From positions 1-6,805 of the forward strand of contig CAJMEU010000152.1 in assembly GCA_905212515.1 (NCBI GenBank): a stretch of 6,805 nucleotides of DNA. The letters run 5' to 3'. The translations under genes were made by a program, and so were the position numbers. The notes beneath the pieces are model-generated. The model searched no databases, had not been told where the DNA came from, and saw nothing but the letters and a program-made list of their open reading frames with translations. Source of the DNA: an uncultured Oscillospiraceae bacterium (lineage in GTDB: Bacteria; Bacillota; Clostridia; Oscillospirales; Ruminococcaceae). Shown one piece after another: positions 1 through 6,389 of this stretch. Numbering within the stretch: position 1 is the stretch's first letter; the number at the start of each line of letters is the position of its first letter.

Positions 1-76
1 AATTGCGCACGGCCCCCACGTAGTTGCCCAGGGACAATGTACCGGTCCCCTGGCTCCCGCTGAATACCTTAATCAT
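1..76 (-). CDS. trpS: Tryptophanyl-tRNA synthetase, N-terminal fragment (runs off the window)
   Basis: Only the first 25 codons are in the window. The enzyme charges tRNA-Trp with tryptophan in the cytoplasm. The visible protein contains FSGSQGTGTLSLGNYVGA, which matches the N-terminus of bacterial class I TrpRS (family pattern FSG-Q-x-G-x-L-x-LGNY-GA). The segment TLSLGN corresponds to the HIGH-type ATP-binding signature, which in this family is often a T/S-x-GN variant. The start is ATG at 76-74, preceded by GGAGGA at 86-81, four bases upstream of the start. The gene is transcribed away from spoIIE from the promoter at 152-180. The leader is only about 70 bases and shows no T-box element, so tRNA-sensing control is not evident. 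The identification rests on a short but highly characteristic stretch. Confidence 0.86.
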   Translation of the reverse strand, partial: MIKVFSGSQGTGTLSLGNYVGAVRN

Positions 77-151
77 TCTTTCCTCCATTGCATACGCCTC
101 TCTTGCTTCCTGAAATCGGGGAAAATCGCCCCAAAATCCCAGTTTGTGCTT

Positions 152-180
152 ATTATATCATCTTTTGCCTCCCCGCGCAA
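152..180 (-). promoter_or_regulatory. Sigma-A-type promoter of trpS
   Basis: On the minus strand a perfect -10 TATAAT (157-152) lies 17 bases from a -35-like TTGCGC (180-175), which matches the consensus in its TTG half. The predicted start is near 145. That gives a leader of about 70 bases with one small GGGG/CCCC hairpin before the trpS ribosome binding site. Confidence 0.6.
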
Positions 181-218
181 TTCACAAAGGAAAATCTGCG
201 CATTTTCTTTTTATTCTC

Positions 219-258
219 CCCGCGGCGCTTTTTGGGGGGCGCTTCCGCCGGCCGCGGG
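219..258. repeat. GC-rich inverted repeat between trpS and spoIIE
   Basis: CCCGCGGC (219-226) is perfectly repeated in inverse as GCCGCGGG (251-258), with a 24-base middle that holds a second possible pairing (CGGCG 223-227 with CGCCG 246-250). No T-run follows on either strand, so it is not a convincing terminator. It lies upstream of both divergent promoters. Its role is unknown; it could be a structural or protein-binding site. Confidence 0.35.
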
Positions 259-265
259 CCCTGTT

Positions 266-430
266 TTGTCGGATCCTGTCAATTTCAAGTTTACCTCCAT
301 TCCCAACGCCTGTCAAAGGAACACAGGAAATTTTTCACTGGGAATATTTTCCTCATTGGACGAAGAATCATCCATTTTTTAACACCTCATCCACAAACAG
401 ACAAAAATTACCGGAACGGCCGGCTATACT
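266..430 (+). promoter_or_regulatory. Possible spoIIE promoter with Spo0A-like boxes
   Basis: A -10-like TATACT (425-430) lies 21 bases from CAGACA (398-403), which matches the -35 consensus at four of six positions. The known Bacillus subtilis spoIIE and spoIIG promoters are Spo0A-activated and have similarly long spacers. Words close to the Spo0A box (TGTCGAA) occur upstream: TTGTCGGA at 266-273, TGTCAAT at 277-283, TGTCAAA at 311-317 and GGACGAA at 358-364. A TTTTGTC word on the minus strand overlaps the -35. Each match is imperfect, and an AT-rich stretch gives such words by chance. The role is inferred mainly from the gene it precedes. No gene is supported anywhere between 87 and 501. 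Confidence 0.33.
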
Positions 431-501
431 TGGGGGGAACCTACCAACTTATGCGCCCGGGCGCCTGCCTATGCGCAGATGGGTAATCCAGCGGCACCCT
501 C

Positions 502-2841
502 ATGTCTATCGAGCTACCCGAATGGGGGGCGCGGCGCATCGCGGGCCGGCGCGGGGCCCTGCCCGGCGGCCGGCAGACGGCTGACGCGGCGCTGCGCCTG
601 GGCAAAAAGGCCCTGGCGTACTGGCGCTGGCCCGCGGCGGCGGGCGCGGCTTTCCTGGCCGCGGGGGCGCCGCTGTTCGGCGGCATGTTCCCCCTGGGGC
701 TGTGCCTGGCCGCCAGCGTGGGCGCGCCCTACGCCCTGTGCGCGGCCGCCGGCGCGGCCGCGGGCTACGCGCTGGCCCTGCCCACGGTACAGGGGGCAGC
801 CTATCTGGCGGCCGTCAGCGCCGTGGCGCTGCTGCGCCTGCTGGCGGGCGCGCGGCGCTGGCAGGATACGCCCCTGGCCCCGGCGGCGGCCGGCGCCCTG
901 TGCTTCTGCCTGGTGCGCGCGGGCCTGCAGATGGCCGCCGGCGCGGGGCTGCAGGGCATCCTCTCCGCCGCGTCGGAGGCGCTGCTCATCCTGGGCATGA
1001 GCTATCTGCTCACCTCCTGCTTCTCCTGCCCGGCCCGCAGCTTCGAGCAGGCGGACAGCGAACAGCGCGCCGCCCAGGTGTTCGCCCTGATGGCCGCGCT
1101 GGCCGTGCTGGCGCCCTTCGAACCGGCCGGGCTGTCCCTGGCGCAGATCGCCGCGGGCACGGCCGTGCTGGCGGCCGCCTACCGCCGGGGCGTGTCCGGC
1201 GCCTGCGTGGCCGGGGCCGCCTCCCTCACGGCGCTGTGCGCGGCCGACGCCGCGGCCGCGCCGGCCGGCGTGGCCCTGGTGGCCGGCGCGCTGGCCGCGG
1301 GCCTGTTTTTTGGCGAGAGCCGCCTTCTGACGGCCGGCGTGTTCTGCGGCGCGGGCTTTTTGGGCGTGCTGTGCGCCGGCGACGCCGGCCCCGGCCTGGT
1401 GCTGGCGGGGCAGCTGGTGCTCAGCGGCGCGCTGTTCTGCCTGGCGCCCGTGAAATGGGTGGAACTGCTGCCCGCCGAGACCGCGGCCTCCCTGCCCGCG
1501 GCCGAGGGCGGCCTGGGGCCCCAGCTGCGGGCCCTCAGCCGCGCGCTGGCCGGCGTGGGCGAAACGGTCAAGGCCGTGTGCGCCGCCTTTGCCCGCCAGG
1601 GCGCGGCCGAGCCGCCCCTCTCCGACGCGGTGGCCGACCGCTGCTGCCGCAAATGCCGCCAGCGCAACGTGTGCTGGGTCGAGCATGGGTATGACGTGTA
1701 CGACGCCTTCGGCAAGCTGGCCGGCACCCTGGAGGAAGGGGGCTGGGCCCAGGCCGAAACGCTGCCCGACGCCCTCAAACGCCTGTGCATCCAGCCGGTG
1801 ACGCTGGCCGGCGCCGTCAACTCCATCGCCTCGTCCCGCGCCCAGCGCCGCGGCGCTTACGACCGGGAGGTGCAGACCCGCACCGCCCTGTGCGAACAGT
1901 ACGGCGCCTTGGCCGCGGCCCTGGCGGACCTGGCCCGCCAGGCGGAAAAAACCGTGCGCGTGGACCAGCACCGCGCCCGCCGCATCCGCCAGATGCTGCG
2001 GGAGGTGGGCCTGGAGCCGCTGGATACCTCCGCCTCCCTGGACGCCCGCGGCCGCCTCAGCCTGTGGGCCACGTTGGCGCCCATCACCTTCACCGACGAG
2101 GAGCTGGAGGGCCTCACCGCCGAGGCCGGCGCCCTGTGCCACCGCCGCCTGGGCCGCTGCCAGGTCAGCGGCGAGGGCGTCACCTGCCTGTCCTGGCGGG
2201 AAGCGCCCCAATACGCCGTGCGCTTCGGCGTGTACGGCGTGCCCGCCGGCGGGGATGTGTCCGCGGACGCGGCCCGCACCGACGAAAGCCAGGCCGGCTG
2301 CGCCTGCGCCGTGCTGTGCGACGGCATGGGCACGGGCAAGGCCGCCGCCGTGGACGGGGCCATGGCCGCCCAGCTTTCCACCGAACTGCTGCGCGCCGGG
2401 TTCGGCCCCGAGGAGACGGCCCGCCTGGTGAACGTGGCCCTGGCCCTGAAGGGCGGCGAGGAATCGGCCACCACGCTGGACATGCTGCGGGTGGACCCCT
2501 ACACCGGCGAGGCCGAGCTATACAAGGCCGGCGCGGCGCCCAGCTTCCTCCTGCACGGCGGCGCCGCCGACGCCTACCTGGCCGACAGCGTGCCCGTGGG
2601 CATCCTGGGCGGCGTCATCGGTCGCAAAACTTCGCTGGAGCTGCAGCCCGGCGACACGGCCGTGCTGGTGACGGACGGCGCCCTCAGCCTGGGCCTGCAG
2701 GCCCTGACCGACCTGCTGGCCGCACACAGCGCCGATGAGCCGGAGGACCTGGCCCGCGCCGTGGCCCTGGCCGCCCGGGAGGCCGCTGAAAGGCCCGACG
2801 ACATCACCGTGCTGGCCGTCCGCCTGGAAGAAGCCCGCTGA
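502..2841 (+). CDS. spoIIE: Stage II sporulation protein E, membrane serine phosphatase (SpoIIE)
   Basis: SpoIIE is a PP2C-type phosphatase at the polar septum of sporulating cells. In the known system it dephosphorylates SpoIIAA, which frees sigma-F in the forespore, and it also interacts with FtsZ. This protein has 779 residues, slightly shorter than the B. subtilis protein (827). Residues about 45-320 are a run of Ala/Leu/Gly-rich membrane segments. A cysteine cluster at C381, C382, C385 and C391 (CCRKCRQRNVCW) resembles the conserved cluster of clostridial SpoIIE. The C-terminal phosphatase carries DGMG at 607-610, then SATTLDM, VTDGAL with D725, and DDITVL with D766/D767, matching the metal-binding aspartates of the family. 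A stop at 484 and the lack of other nearby in-frame starts fix ATG 502, yet no good Shine-Dalgarno sequence precedes it. Nearly all codons end in G or C. The gene is alone in its transcript, ending at the terminator at 2880-2926. Confidence 0.96.
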   Translation: MSIELPEWGARRIAGRRGALPGGRQTADAALRLGKKALAYWRWPAAAGAAFLAAGAPLFGGMFPLGLCLAASVGAPYALCAAAGAAAGYALALPTVQGAAYLAAVSAVALLRLLAGARRWQDTPLAPAAAGALCFCLVRAGLQMAAGAGLQGILSAASEALLILGMSYLLTSCFSCPARSFEQADSEQRAAQVFALMAALAVLAPFEPAGLSLAQIAAGTAVLAAAYRRGVSGACVAGAASLTALCAADAAAAPAGVALVAGALAAGLFFGESRLLTAGVFCGAGFLGVLCAGDAGPGLVLAGQLVLSGALFCLAPVKWVELLPAETAASLPAAEGGLGPQLRALSRALAGVGETVKAVCAAFARQGAAEPPLSDAVADRCCRKCRQRNVCWVEHGYDVYDAFGKLAGTLEEGGWAQAETLPDALKRLCIQPVTLAGAVNSIASSRAQRRGAYDREVQTRTALCEQYGALAAALADLARQAEKTVRVDQHRARRIRQMLREVGLEPLDTSASLDARGRLSLWATLAPITFTDEELEGLTAEAGALCHRRLGRCQVSGEGVTCLSWREAPQYAVRFGVYGVPAGGDVSADAARTDESQAGCACAVLCDGMGTGKAAAVDGAMAAQLSTELLRAGFGPEETARLVNVALALKGGEESATTLDMLRVDPYTGEAELYKAGAAPSFLLHGGAADAYLADSVPVGILGGVIGRKTSLELQPGDTAVLVTDGALSLGLQALTDLLAAHSADEPEDLARAVALAAREAAERPDDITVLAVRLEEAR

Positions 2842-2879
2842 AACTGCAAAAACAGGCGTTTATGACGCCCTTTCCTGCC

Positions 2880-2926
2880 AAAAAACCGCTTCCCGGCCAA
2901 AAACAGGCTTTGGGAAGCGGTTTTTT
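2880..2926. terminator. Strong intrinsic terminator after spoIIE, symmetric
   Basis: AAAAAACCGCTTCCC (2880-2894) pairs perfectly over 15 bases with GGGAAGCGGTTTTTT (2912-2926). The 17-base loop holds a small inner GCC/GGC pairing. The T-run serves spoIIE on the plus strand. The A-run on the other arm lets the same hairpin act as a second stop for minus-strand transcription from lrp. Confidence 0.9.
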
Positions 2927-2971
2927 GCGTTGAAAACACGATTTTCTCACTTGTTTTTAAATAGAAAAAGC

Positions 2972-2999
2972 AAAAAAATCCGTGTTGCCATGGCAACAC
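2972..2999 (-). terminator. Intrinsic terminator of the lrp-family gene
   Basis: The palindrome GTGTTGCCATGGCAACAC (2982-2999) can form a 7-bp stem with a four-base loop. On the minus strand it is followed by GGA and then seven T residues (2978-2972). It begins five bases after the stop codon of the Lrp-family gene, so that gene forms a single-gene transcript. Confidence 0.8.
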
Positions 3000-3003
3000 T
3001 TTT

Positions 3004-3429
3004 TCAGGGCCGGCGGTCCACCGGGCTGGAGAGGATGATCTGGCTGGAGGTCTGGCCCCATTTCTGGAAGCGGTTGATGATATGCTCCAACTGGGCCACG
3101 CCCTCGTCGCACACCACGCGCACAATGAAGCTGTGGCTGCCCGTGACGTGGAAGCACTGGCACACGGCCGGCGAGGACTGCACCAGGGCCAAAAAGCCCT
3201 CCTGCTGGCCCGGCGTGACGGAAACGCTGATGAGCGAATCGATGGTGGCGGCGCTTTTTCTGCGGGCCACGCGCACCGTGTACCCCTCGATGACGCCCTC
3301 CCGCTCCATGCGGCGGATGCGCTCGCCCACGGCCGGGCCGGTGAGGGCCACGCGGGCCGCGATGTCCTTGGCGGTCATGCGGGCGTTGCCGCGCAGCAGG
3401 CCCAAAATCTTCTCGTCCAGTTCGTCCAT
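3004..3429 (-). CDS. Lrp/AsnC-family transcriptional regulator
   Basis: The protein has 141 residues, the usual family length. Residues 1-50 form the AsnC-type helix-turn-helix: LDEKILGLLRGNARMTAKDI, then AARVALTGPAVGERIRRMEREGVIEGY. Residues about 60-135 form the effector-binding, oligomerising RAM domain, with VTGSHSFIVRVV at 95-106 at the position of the family's conserved VTG loop. Such proteins bind DNA as dimers to octamers and usually sense an amino acid. The ligand and targets cannot be read from the sequence. ATG 3429 is chosen because it starts the canonical MDELDEKIL and because GGGGGAAAG (3443-3435) lies five bases upstream as a ribosome binding site. The gene converges on spoIIE and is divergent from a candidate small RNA; members of this family often control themselves and a divergent neighbour. 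It is GC-rich like spoIIE, while its upstream region is extremely AT-rich. Confidence 0.93.
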   Translation of the reverse strand: MDELDEKILGLLRGNARMTAKDIAARVALTGPAVGERIRRMEREGVIEGYTVRVARRKSAATIDSLISVSVTPGQQEGFLALVQSSPAVCQCFHVTGSHSFIVRVVCDEGVAQLEHIINRFQKWGQTSSQIILSSPVDRRP

Positions 3430-3530
3430 CCCGTCTTTCCCCCAACTACAAAGTTTTACTTTAATTAAGCGGTTTTTGAATCACTTTTTCTTTTTATAAT
3501 AAATATTTAACATTTTTTATCATTTATTTT

Positions 3531-3561
3531 ATTATATAAAGTTTCGCCCCGTTTGTAAACG
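3531..3561 (-). promoter_or_regulatory. Promoter of the Lrp-family gene with overlapping palindrome
   Basis: On the minus strand TTTACA (3559-3554) and TATAAT (3536-3531) are separated by 17 bases, which is near-consensus sigma-A. The predicted start is about 3524, leaving an AT-rich leader of roughly 95 bases. The palindrome CGTTTGTAAACG (3550-3561) covers the -35 element. That is a natural place for an autorepressor site, but binding is inferred only. Confidence 0.7.
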
Positions 3562-3592
3562 CAAAATCAAAAGTTTTTTATCTTGTTTTGTT

Positions 3593-3620
3593 TTGACATA
3601 TTAAGCGAAATGAGTATAAT
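3593..3620 (+). promoter_or_regulatory. Perfect consensus sigma-A promoter facing a gene-less stretch
   Basis: TTGACA (3593-3598) and TATAAT (3615-3620) are both exact, with a 16-base spacer and a T/A-rich upstream tract that could act as an UP element. Its -35 lies 33 bases from the -35 of the divergent lrp-family promoter. The predicted start is about 3627. No coding sequence with a ribosome binding site follows before the terminator at 3673-3705. Confidence 0.75.
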
Positions 3621-3626
3621 GAAAAC

Positions 3627-3705
3627 TGTCAAAAAGATACAACACTTTAATTATACTTTCCCACCCCTCTATGCAAAAAGAGCTGCCGACGGCAGCTCTT
3701 TTTGC
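3627..3705 (+). ncRNA. Candidate small RNA of about 80 nt
   Basis: The unit is bounded by a perfect promoter and a perfect 15-bp terminator hairpin. Its 5' half looks unstructured and A-rich. It is followed by a pyrimidine-rich single-stranded stretch, CTTTCCCACCCCTCT (3656-3670), just before the terminator stem. C-rich single-stranded patches are typical of Gram-positive small RNAs that pair with ribosome binding sites. The only ATG (3671) has no ribosome binding site and opens an 18-codon frame through the terminator. An alternative is a promoter left behind by a lost gene. I recognise no known RNA family. Confidence 0.45.
3673..3705. terminator. Bidirectional intrinsic terminator
   Basis: GCAAAAAGAGCTGCC (3673-3687) pairs perfectly with GGCAGCTCTTTTTGC (3691-3705) around a three-base loop. 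A-runs and T-runs on the two arms make it work on either strand. On the plus strand it would end the candidate small RNA. On the minus strand it is a second stop behind the surface-protein gene, shielding the lrp-family gene. Confidence 0.85.
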
Positions 3706-3722
3706 TTTTCCGGGCGTCATGG

Positions 3723-3767
3723 AAAAGGGCGGGCACACCGGTTGACCCCGGCGCGCCCGCCCCTTTT
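3723..3767 (-). terminator. Intrinsic terminator of the surface-protein gene
   Basis: The arms 3723-3741 and 3748-3767 form a stem of about 19 bp with one bulged base and a six-base loop. Two positions pair as G-U only in the minus-strand RNA and would be A-C mismatches on the plus strand, so the hairpin belongs to the minus-strand transcript. It ends in TTTT (3726-3723) and starts about ten bases after the stop codon at 3777. Confidence 0.78.
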
Positions 3768-3776
3768 GTTTTGGCT

Positions 3777-6215
3777 TTATCGGATACCGTAATTTGTTTT
3801 GATACGGGCGAATTCCGCGCTGTCGGCAAAGCCGTGGAACACTTCTTCGCGGCTGTGGCCGGCCTGCAAATATTCCGTCCAGAAAGCGACGCCGGTGGCT
3901 TCCCCTTCCCGGTCCATGAACAGCCGGTAGAGCGTCTTGACAAAGTCCTCGTCCGAGAGGTTCTTATTGTTCATCTCTTTGCTGAACACAAAACCGGACG
4001 TGCAAGCTGTCGCGTCCACGGTGCCGTCCTGGAGCCAGCGCACCCAATCGGCGTGGCCCGCCTTATCCGGGTCGCGGGAGAGGGCCACGCGGTAGCAGCG
4101 CGTCACGAAACCTTCCAGCCCCTCGGTGGGCCAGGGGTCAACGGGCTGCGGCGGCGTGGGCACGTCGGGCGTTTTCACCGTTACAGTGCAAACCGCCTCA
4201 TGGCCGTACCAGCTTTTGGCGGTGACGGTCGCCGTGCCGTCGGCCATGGCCGTCACCAGGCCGCTGTCGGACACCGTGGCCACGGCTTCGTCCGAAGAGG
4301 TCCAGAAAATATATTTGTAGGTGGCGGCGGCGGGTGTCAGGGTGGCTTTCAGCTTGGCCGTCCCACCCGGCTCCAGCGGCAGGGACGCTTTGTCCAGGGT
4401 AAGCCCTGTGTCCGGCACCGTGGATGTCTGCGCTTTCCACACCGCGTACAGCGTGACGATGCCGGCATCGCCCAATCCTTTGGCCTTGTCCGCATAGAAT
4501 GTGCCTGTGCCGTCCGCCGCTGTGTTCCAGCCGGAAAAGGCATAGCCATCCCTGGTAAAAGCGTTTTCTGCCAAAGGCGTTTCACCGTCCCCTTTGGCGA
4601 TCACCTGCCTATCCATAACGCCCACGCCGCCGTTGGCATCAAACGTGACGGCGCTGGCCCATCTGGCGTAAAGCGTGTGGGGTTGCATCTCTGTCACCTG
4701 TGTCTCCGCCGTGATCTCGCTTCCACCCACTTGTTCCGTATACCACCTGACGACAAAGCCTGTCTCTTTTCCGGGAAGCTCGCCGTATTTGGCTGGAATT
4801 GATTCAAGGCCCTTTGCCACCGTACCGGGTATGATTTCACCGTTTCCGTAATCAAAAGCAACCTCGACTACATCACTCAGATAAACGCCCGACTTTGTAT
4901 CATCCGTTGATTGAAAAACCTTTTTGCCTGTCAACCCCACACCCGTGAACTCGATTTTATCCAGATCATAACCGATGGGGGCTTCCGCCACAAGATAGAT
5001 TGTTGTGGGCGTTTTGTCCACGCGGTATAAAAGCCTGTTCGCGTCATTGGTCTGTATGCTTACACTGAAAGCAGTGCCGTAATCCTTTACCACGCGATTA
5101 TCGGACAAGGCATCTTGAAGATCGATTTTCCCCTTCATATGCAAGGAGGCGTCGCCGATACAGTAGATACCAAAATTCCCATTGTCCCGTACGACCCCTT
5201 CTTCCAGAACAAGCAAGGCCGCCCAATTGGTCGCCGCGCCATAACCTGTATTGCCGCTGATTTCCGTTCCCTGCAGACAGATGGAGGATCGGCTGGCAAA
5301 CGTATCTCCGATTGCATTGATGGCTGCACAGGCCTGATTATCGCATATGCTTCCTCCCCGAAAGTTCCCTGTGCTTTTATTTTTACGGATATAAACAACC
5401 GTCCCGTATGTTGCATCAGTCAATGTATTTTCGGCAATCTTGCCTTCTTCCAGGGTGAATGTGCTGCCTTGGCGGACAGAAATCGCCATAAAATAGGCGG
5501 TGTTTTTGCTGATTTCCCCTCCGCGCATGGTCAGGAACGCGGCAGGGCCGTCGGTTACGATACAGCCGCTCCACTCTTTTAATTCCTCACAGCTGGAAAC
5601 CGTATCGGTGATGGTTCCCGCAAGTTCCGCGGTGCCCGTGTTGTAGATTGCCGTTACATAGCCGCGCATATTTTCGATCGCGCTGTTTTCTTTCATGAAA
5701 AGGCTGCCGCTGTTTTGAATGCCTGCAGTCTGGCTGGGGTCTGGGCTTGTCAAAGTTTTCATCGGCGGATCTTCGCGGTTTGCGTTTTTTAAAACCGCGC
5801 CGCTTTCCAGCGTCAGCGTTCCCTCGTTTTGAACAAGAGGCGCCTGGGCCGAAACGCCGGCACCGGCGGAAAAATCGTATCCGCCATCCAGGGTAATATT
5901 TGTAATCGCCACCTCAGCATTTGCTGCAATATTCAGCAGCACAGCAGGAAAGTTTTCCCCGCGCTTAATGGTTCCGCCGCCGGAGATTGTCACCTTGCCG
6001 GAGACGGTAACGCCGGCGTTCAGGGTCAGCGTTACACCGGGGTTGACCGTAAGATTGGCAGCCAGCGTCGTGGTCTCGTCCCATGTGGTGTCTGTGGAAA
6101 GTGTAATTGCCTCTGCAATGGTAACCCCCGCAGAAGGCGTTTCCTCAGCCATCGCCAGGGCGGACAGGGTGCACGCCAGACACAGGACCGCCAGCAAGGA
6201 TATAAACTTTTTCAT
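3777..6215 (-). CDS. Secreted multidomain surface protein: beta-helix, InlB repeats, Big_2, DUF4214
   Basis: The protein has 812 residues. Residues 1-23 are a signal peptide (MKKFISLL start, probable cleavage AMA|EE). Residues about 30-365 are a right-handed parallel beta-helix, with repeated turns such as GGEISKN, EGKIAEN, GGSICDN and GTEISGN. Residues about 450-521 (ending HTLYARW) and 522-594 (VTFDANGG ... FSGWNTAADGTGTFYA ... TLYAVW) are two InlB B-type repeats, the first divergent. Residues 605-680 are a bacterial Ig-like Big_2 domain, followed by a proline-rich linker at 681-698. Residues 699-812 are DUF4214, seen as two related halves sharing FV-x3-YR and LQ-x-G motifs. There is no LPXTG motif, SLH domain or C-terminal membrane segment. 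A role in surface binding is inferred from the domains; no enzyme motif was found. ATG 6215 is chosen over upstream in-frame codons because AAGGAGG (6230-6224) sits eight bases away and the signal peptide begins there. The 5' half is visibly less GC-rich than spoIIE, which suggests modular or foreign origin. Confidence 0.88.
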   Translation of the reverse strand: MKKFISLLAVLCLACTLSALAMAEETPSAGVTIAEAITLSTDTTWDETTTLAANLTVNPGVTLTLNAGVTVSGKVTISGGGTIKRGENFPAVLLNIAANAEVAITNITLDGGYDFSAGAGVSAQAPLVQNEGTLTLESGAVLKNANREDPPMKTLTSPDPSQTAGIQNSGSLFMKENSAIENMRGYVTAIYNTGTAELAGTITDTVSSCEELKEWSGCIVTDGPAAFLTMRGGEISKNTAYFMAISVRQGSTFTLEEGKIAENTLTDATYGTVVYIRKNKSTGNFRGGSICDNQACAAINAIGDTFASRSSICLQGTEISGNTGYGAATNWAALLVLEEGVVRDNGNFGIYCIGDASLHMKGKIDLQDALSDNRVVKDYGTAFSVSIQTNDANRLLYRVDKTPTTIYLVAEAPIGYDLDKIEFTGVGLTGKKVFQSTDDTKSGVYLSDVVEVAFDYGNGEIIPGTVAKGLESIPAKYGELPGKETGFVVRWYTEQVGGSEITAETQVTEMQPHTLYARWASAVTFDANGGVGVMDRQVIAKGDGETPLAENAFTRDGYAFSGWNTAADGTGTFYADKAKGLGDAGIVTLYAVWKAQTSTVPDTGLTLDKASLPLEPGGTAKLKATLTPAAATYKYIFWTSSDEAVATVSDSGLVTAMADGTATVTAKSWYGHEAVCTVTVKTPDVPTPPQPVDPWPTEGLEGFVTRCYRVALSRDPDKAGHADWVRWLQDGTVDATACTSGFVFSKEMNNKNLSDEDFVKTLYRLFMDREGEATGVAFWTEYLQAGHSREEVFHGFADSAEFARIKTNYGIR

Positions 6216-6239
6216 ACGCACGTCCTCCTTTTTTATCGA

Positions 6240-6299
6240 CGGCCCCGGGCGGGGCCGCGGCTTCCCCACAGCGGGGCGCGGCGCGGGCACACTGCCCGC
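6240..6299 (-). other. Three GC-rich hairpins just before the ribosome binding site
   Basis: Three short hairpins stand in a row in the leader between its terminator and the start codon. They are 6-bp GCGGGC/GCCCGC (6283-6299), CCCC/GGGG (6264-6276) and 7-bp CGGCCCC/GGGGCCG with a four-base loop (6240-6257). The last ends nine bases before the AAGGAGG box, so it could influence ribosome access or mRNA stability. In so GC-rich a region some hairpins are expected by chance. Confidence 0.45.
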
Positions 6300-6320
6300 A
6301 CCGGCCCTGTGTGAGGCAGC

Positions 6321-6358
6321 AAAAAAGCGCTGTGCCGGAATAAATCCCAACACAGCGC
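6321..6358 (-). terminator. Intrinsic terminator inside the leader of the surface-protein gene
   Basis: On the minus strand GCGCTGTG (6358-6351) pairs perfectly with CACAGCGC (6334-6327). The stem extends inward through two G-U pairs and a GGGA/UUCC helix to a UUUA loop, giving about 14 bp. Six T residues follow directly (6326-6321). The G-U pairs exist only in the minus-strand RNA. It stands between the promoter at 6531-6559 and the start codon at 6215, so it must be bypassed for the gene to be expressed. Confidence 0.85.
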
Positions 6359-6389
6359 CGGAGGGTGCAAAAACAAGCCCCATCCCGCC

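Noticed and set aside
1..15. Lipoprotein-type signal for the surface protein (coordinates refer to its residues 1-15, LCLAC)
   Set aside because: The residues before the cysteines do not fit the lipobox well, and AMA|EE is a better ordinary cleavage site.
77..145. T-box leader for trpS
   Set aside because: The leader is only about 70 bases and lacks the conserved T-box core and an antiterminator/terminator pair.
88..584. Open frames between trpS and spoIIE
   Set aside because: No ribosome binding sites and no protein-like composition. They cross the promoter regions of both flanking genes.
514..2211. Long minus-strand open frame opposite spoIIE
   Set aside because: It is a mirror of GC-rich codon bias. 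The product is Gly/Gln/Ala/Arg-rich without domains, while the plus-strand product is a recognisable SpoIIE.
702..2738. Other plus-strand frames within spoIIE (702-1694, 1785-2738)
   Set aside because: Arg/Gly/Pro-rich shadow frames with no ribosome binding site or family resemblance.
3583..3792. 69-codon frame over the candidate small RNA
   Set aside because: Its start lies upstream of the promoter and the frame runs through two terminator hairpins, so it cannot be made as written.
3702..4802. Plus-strand open frame opposite the surface-protein gene
   Set aside because: It is the complement of a clearly domain-bearing gene, with His/Arg/Gly-rich shadow composition.
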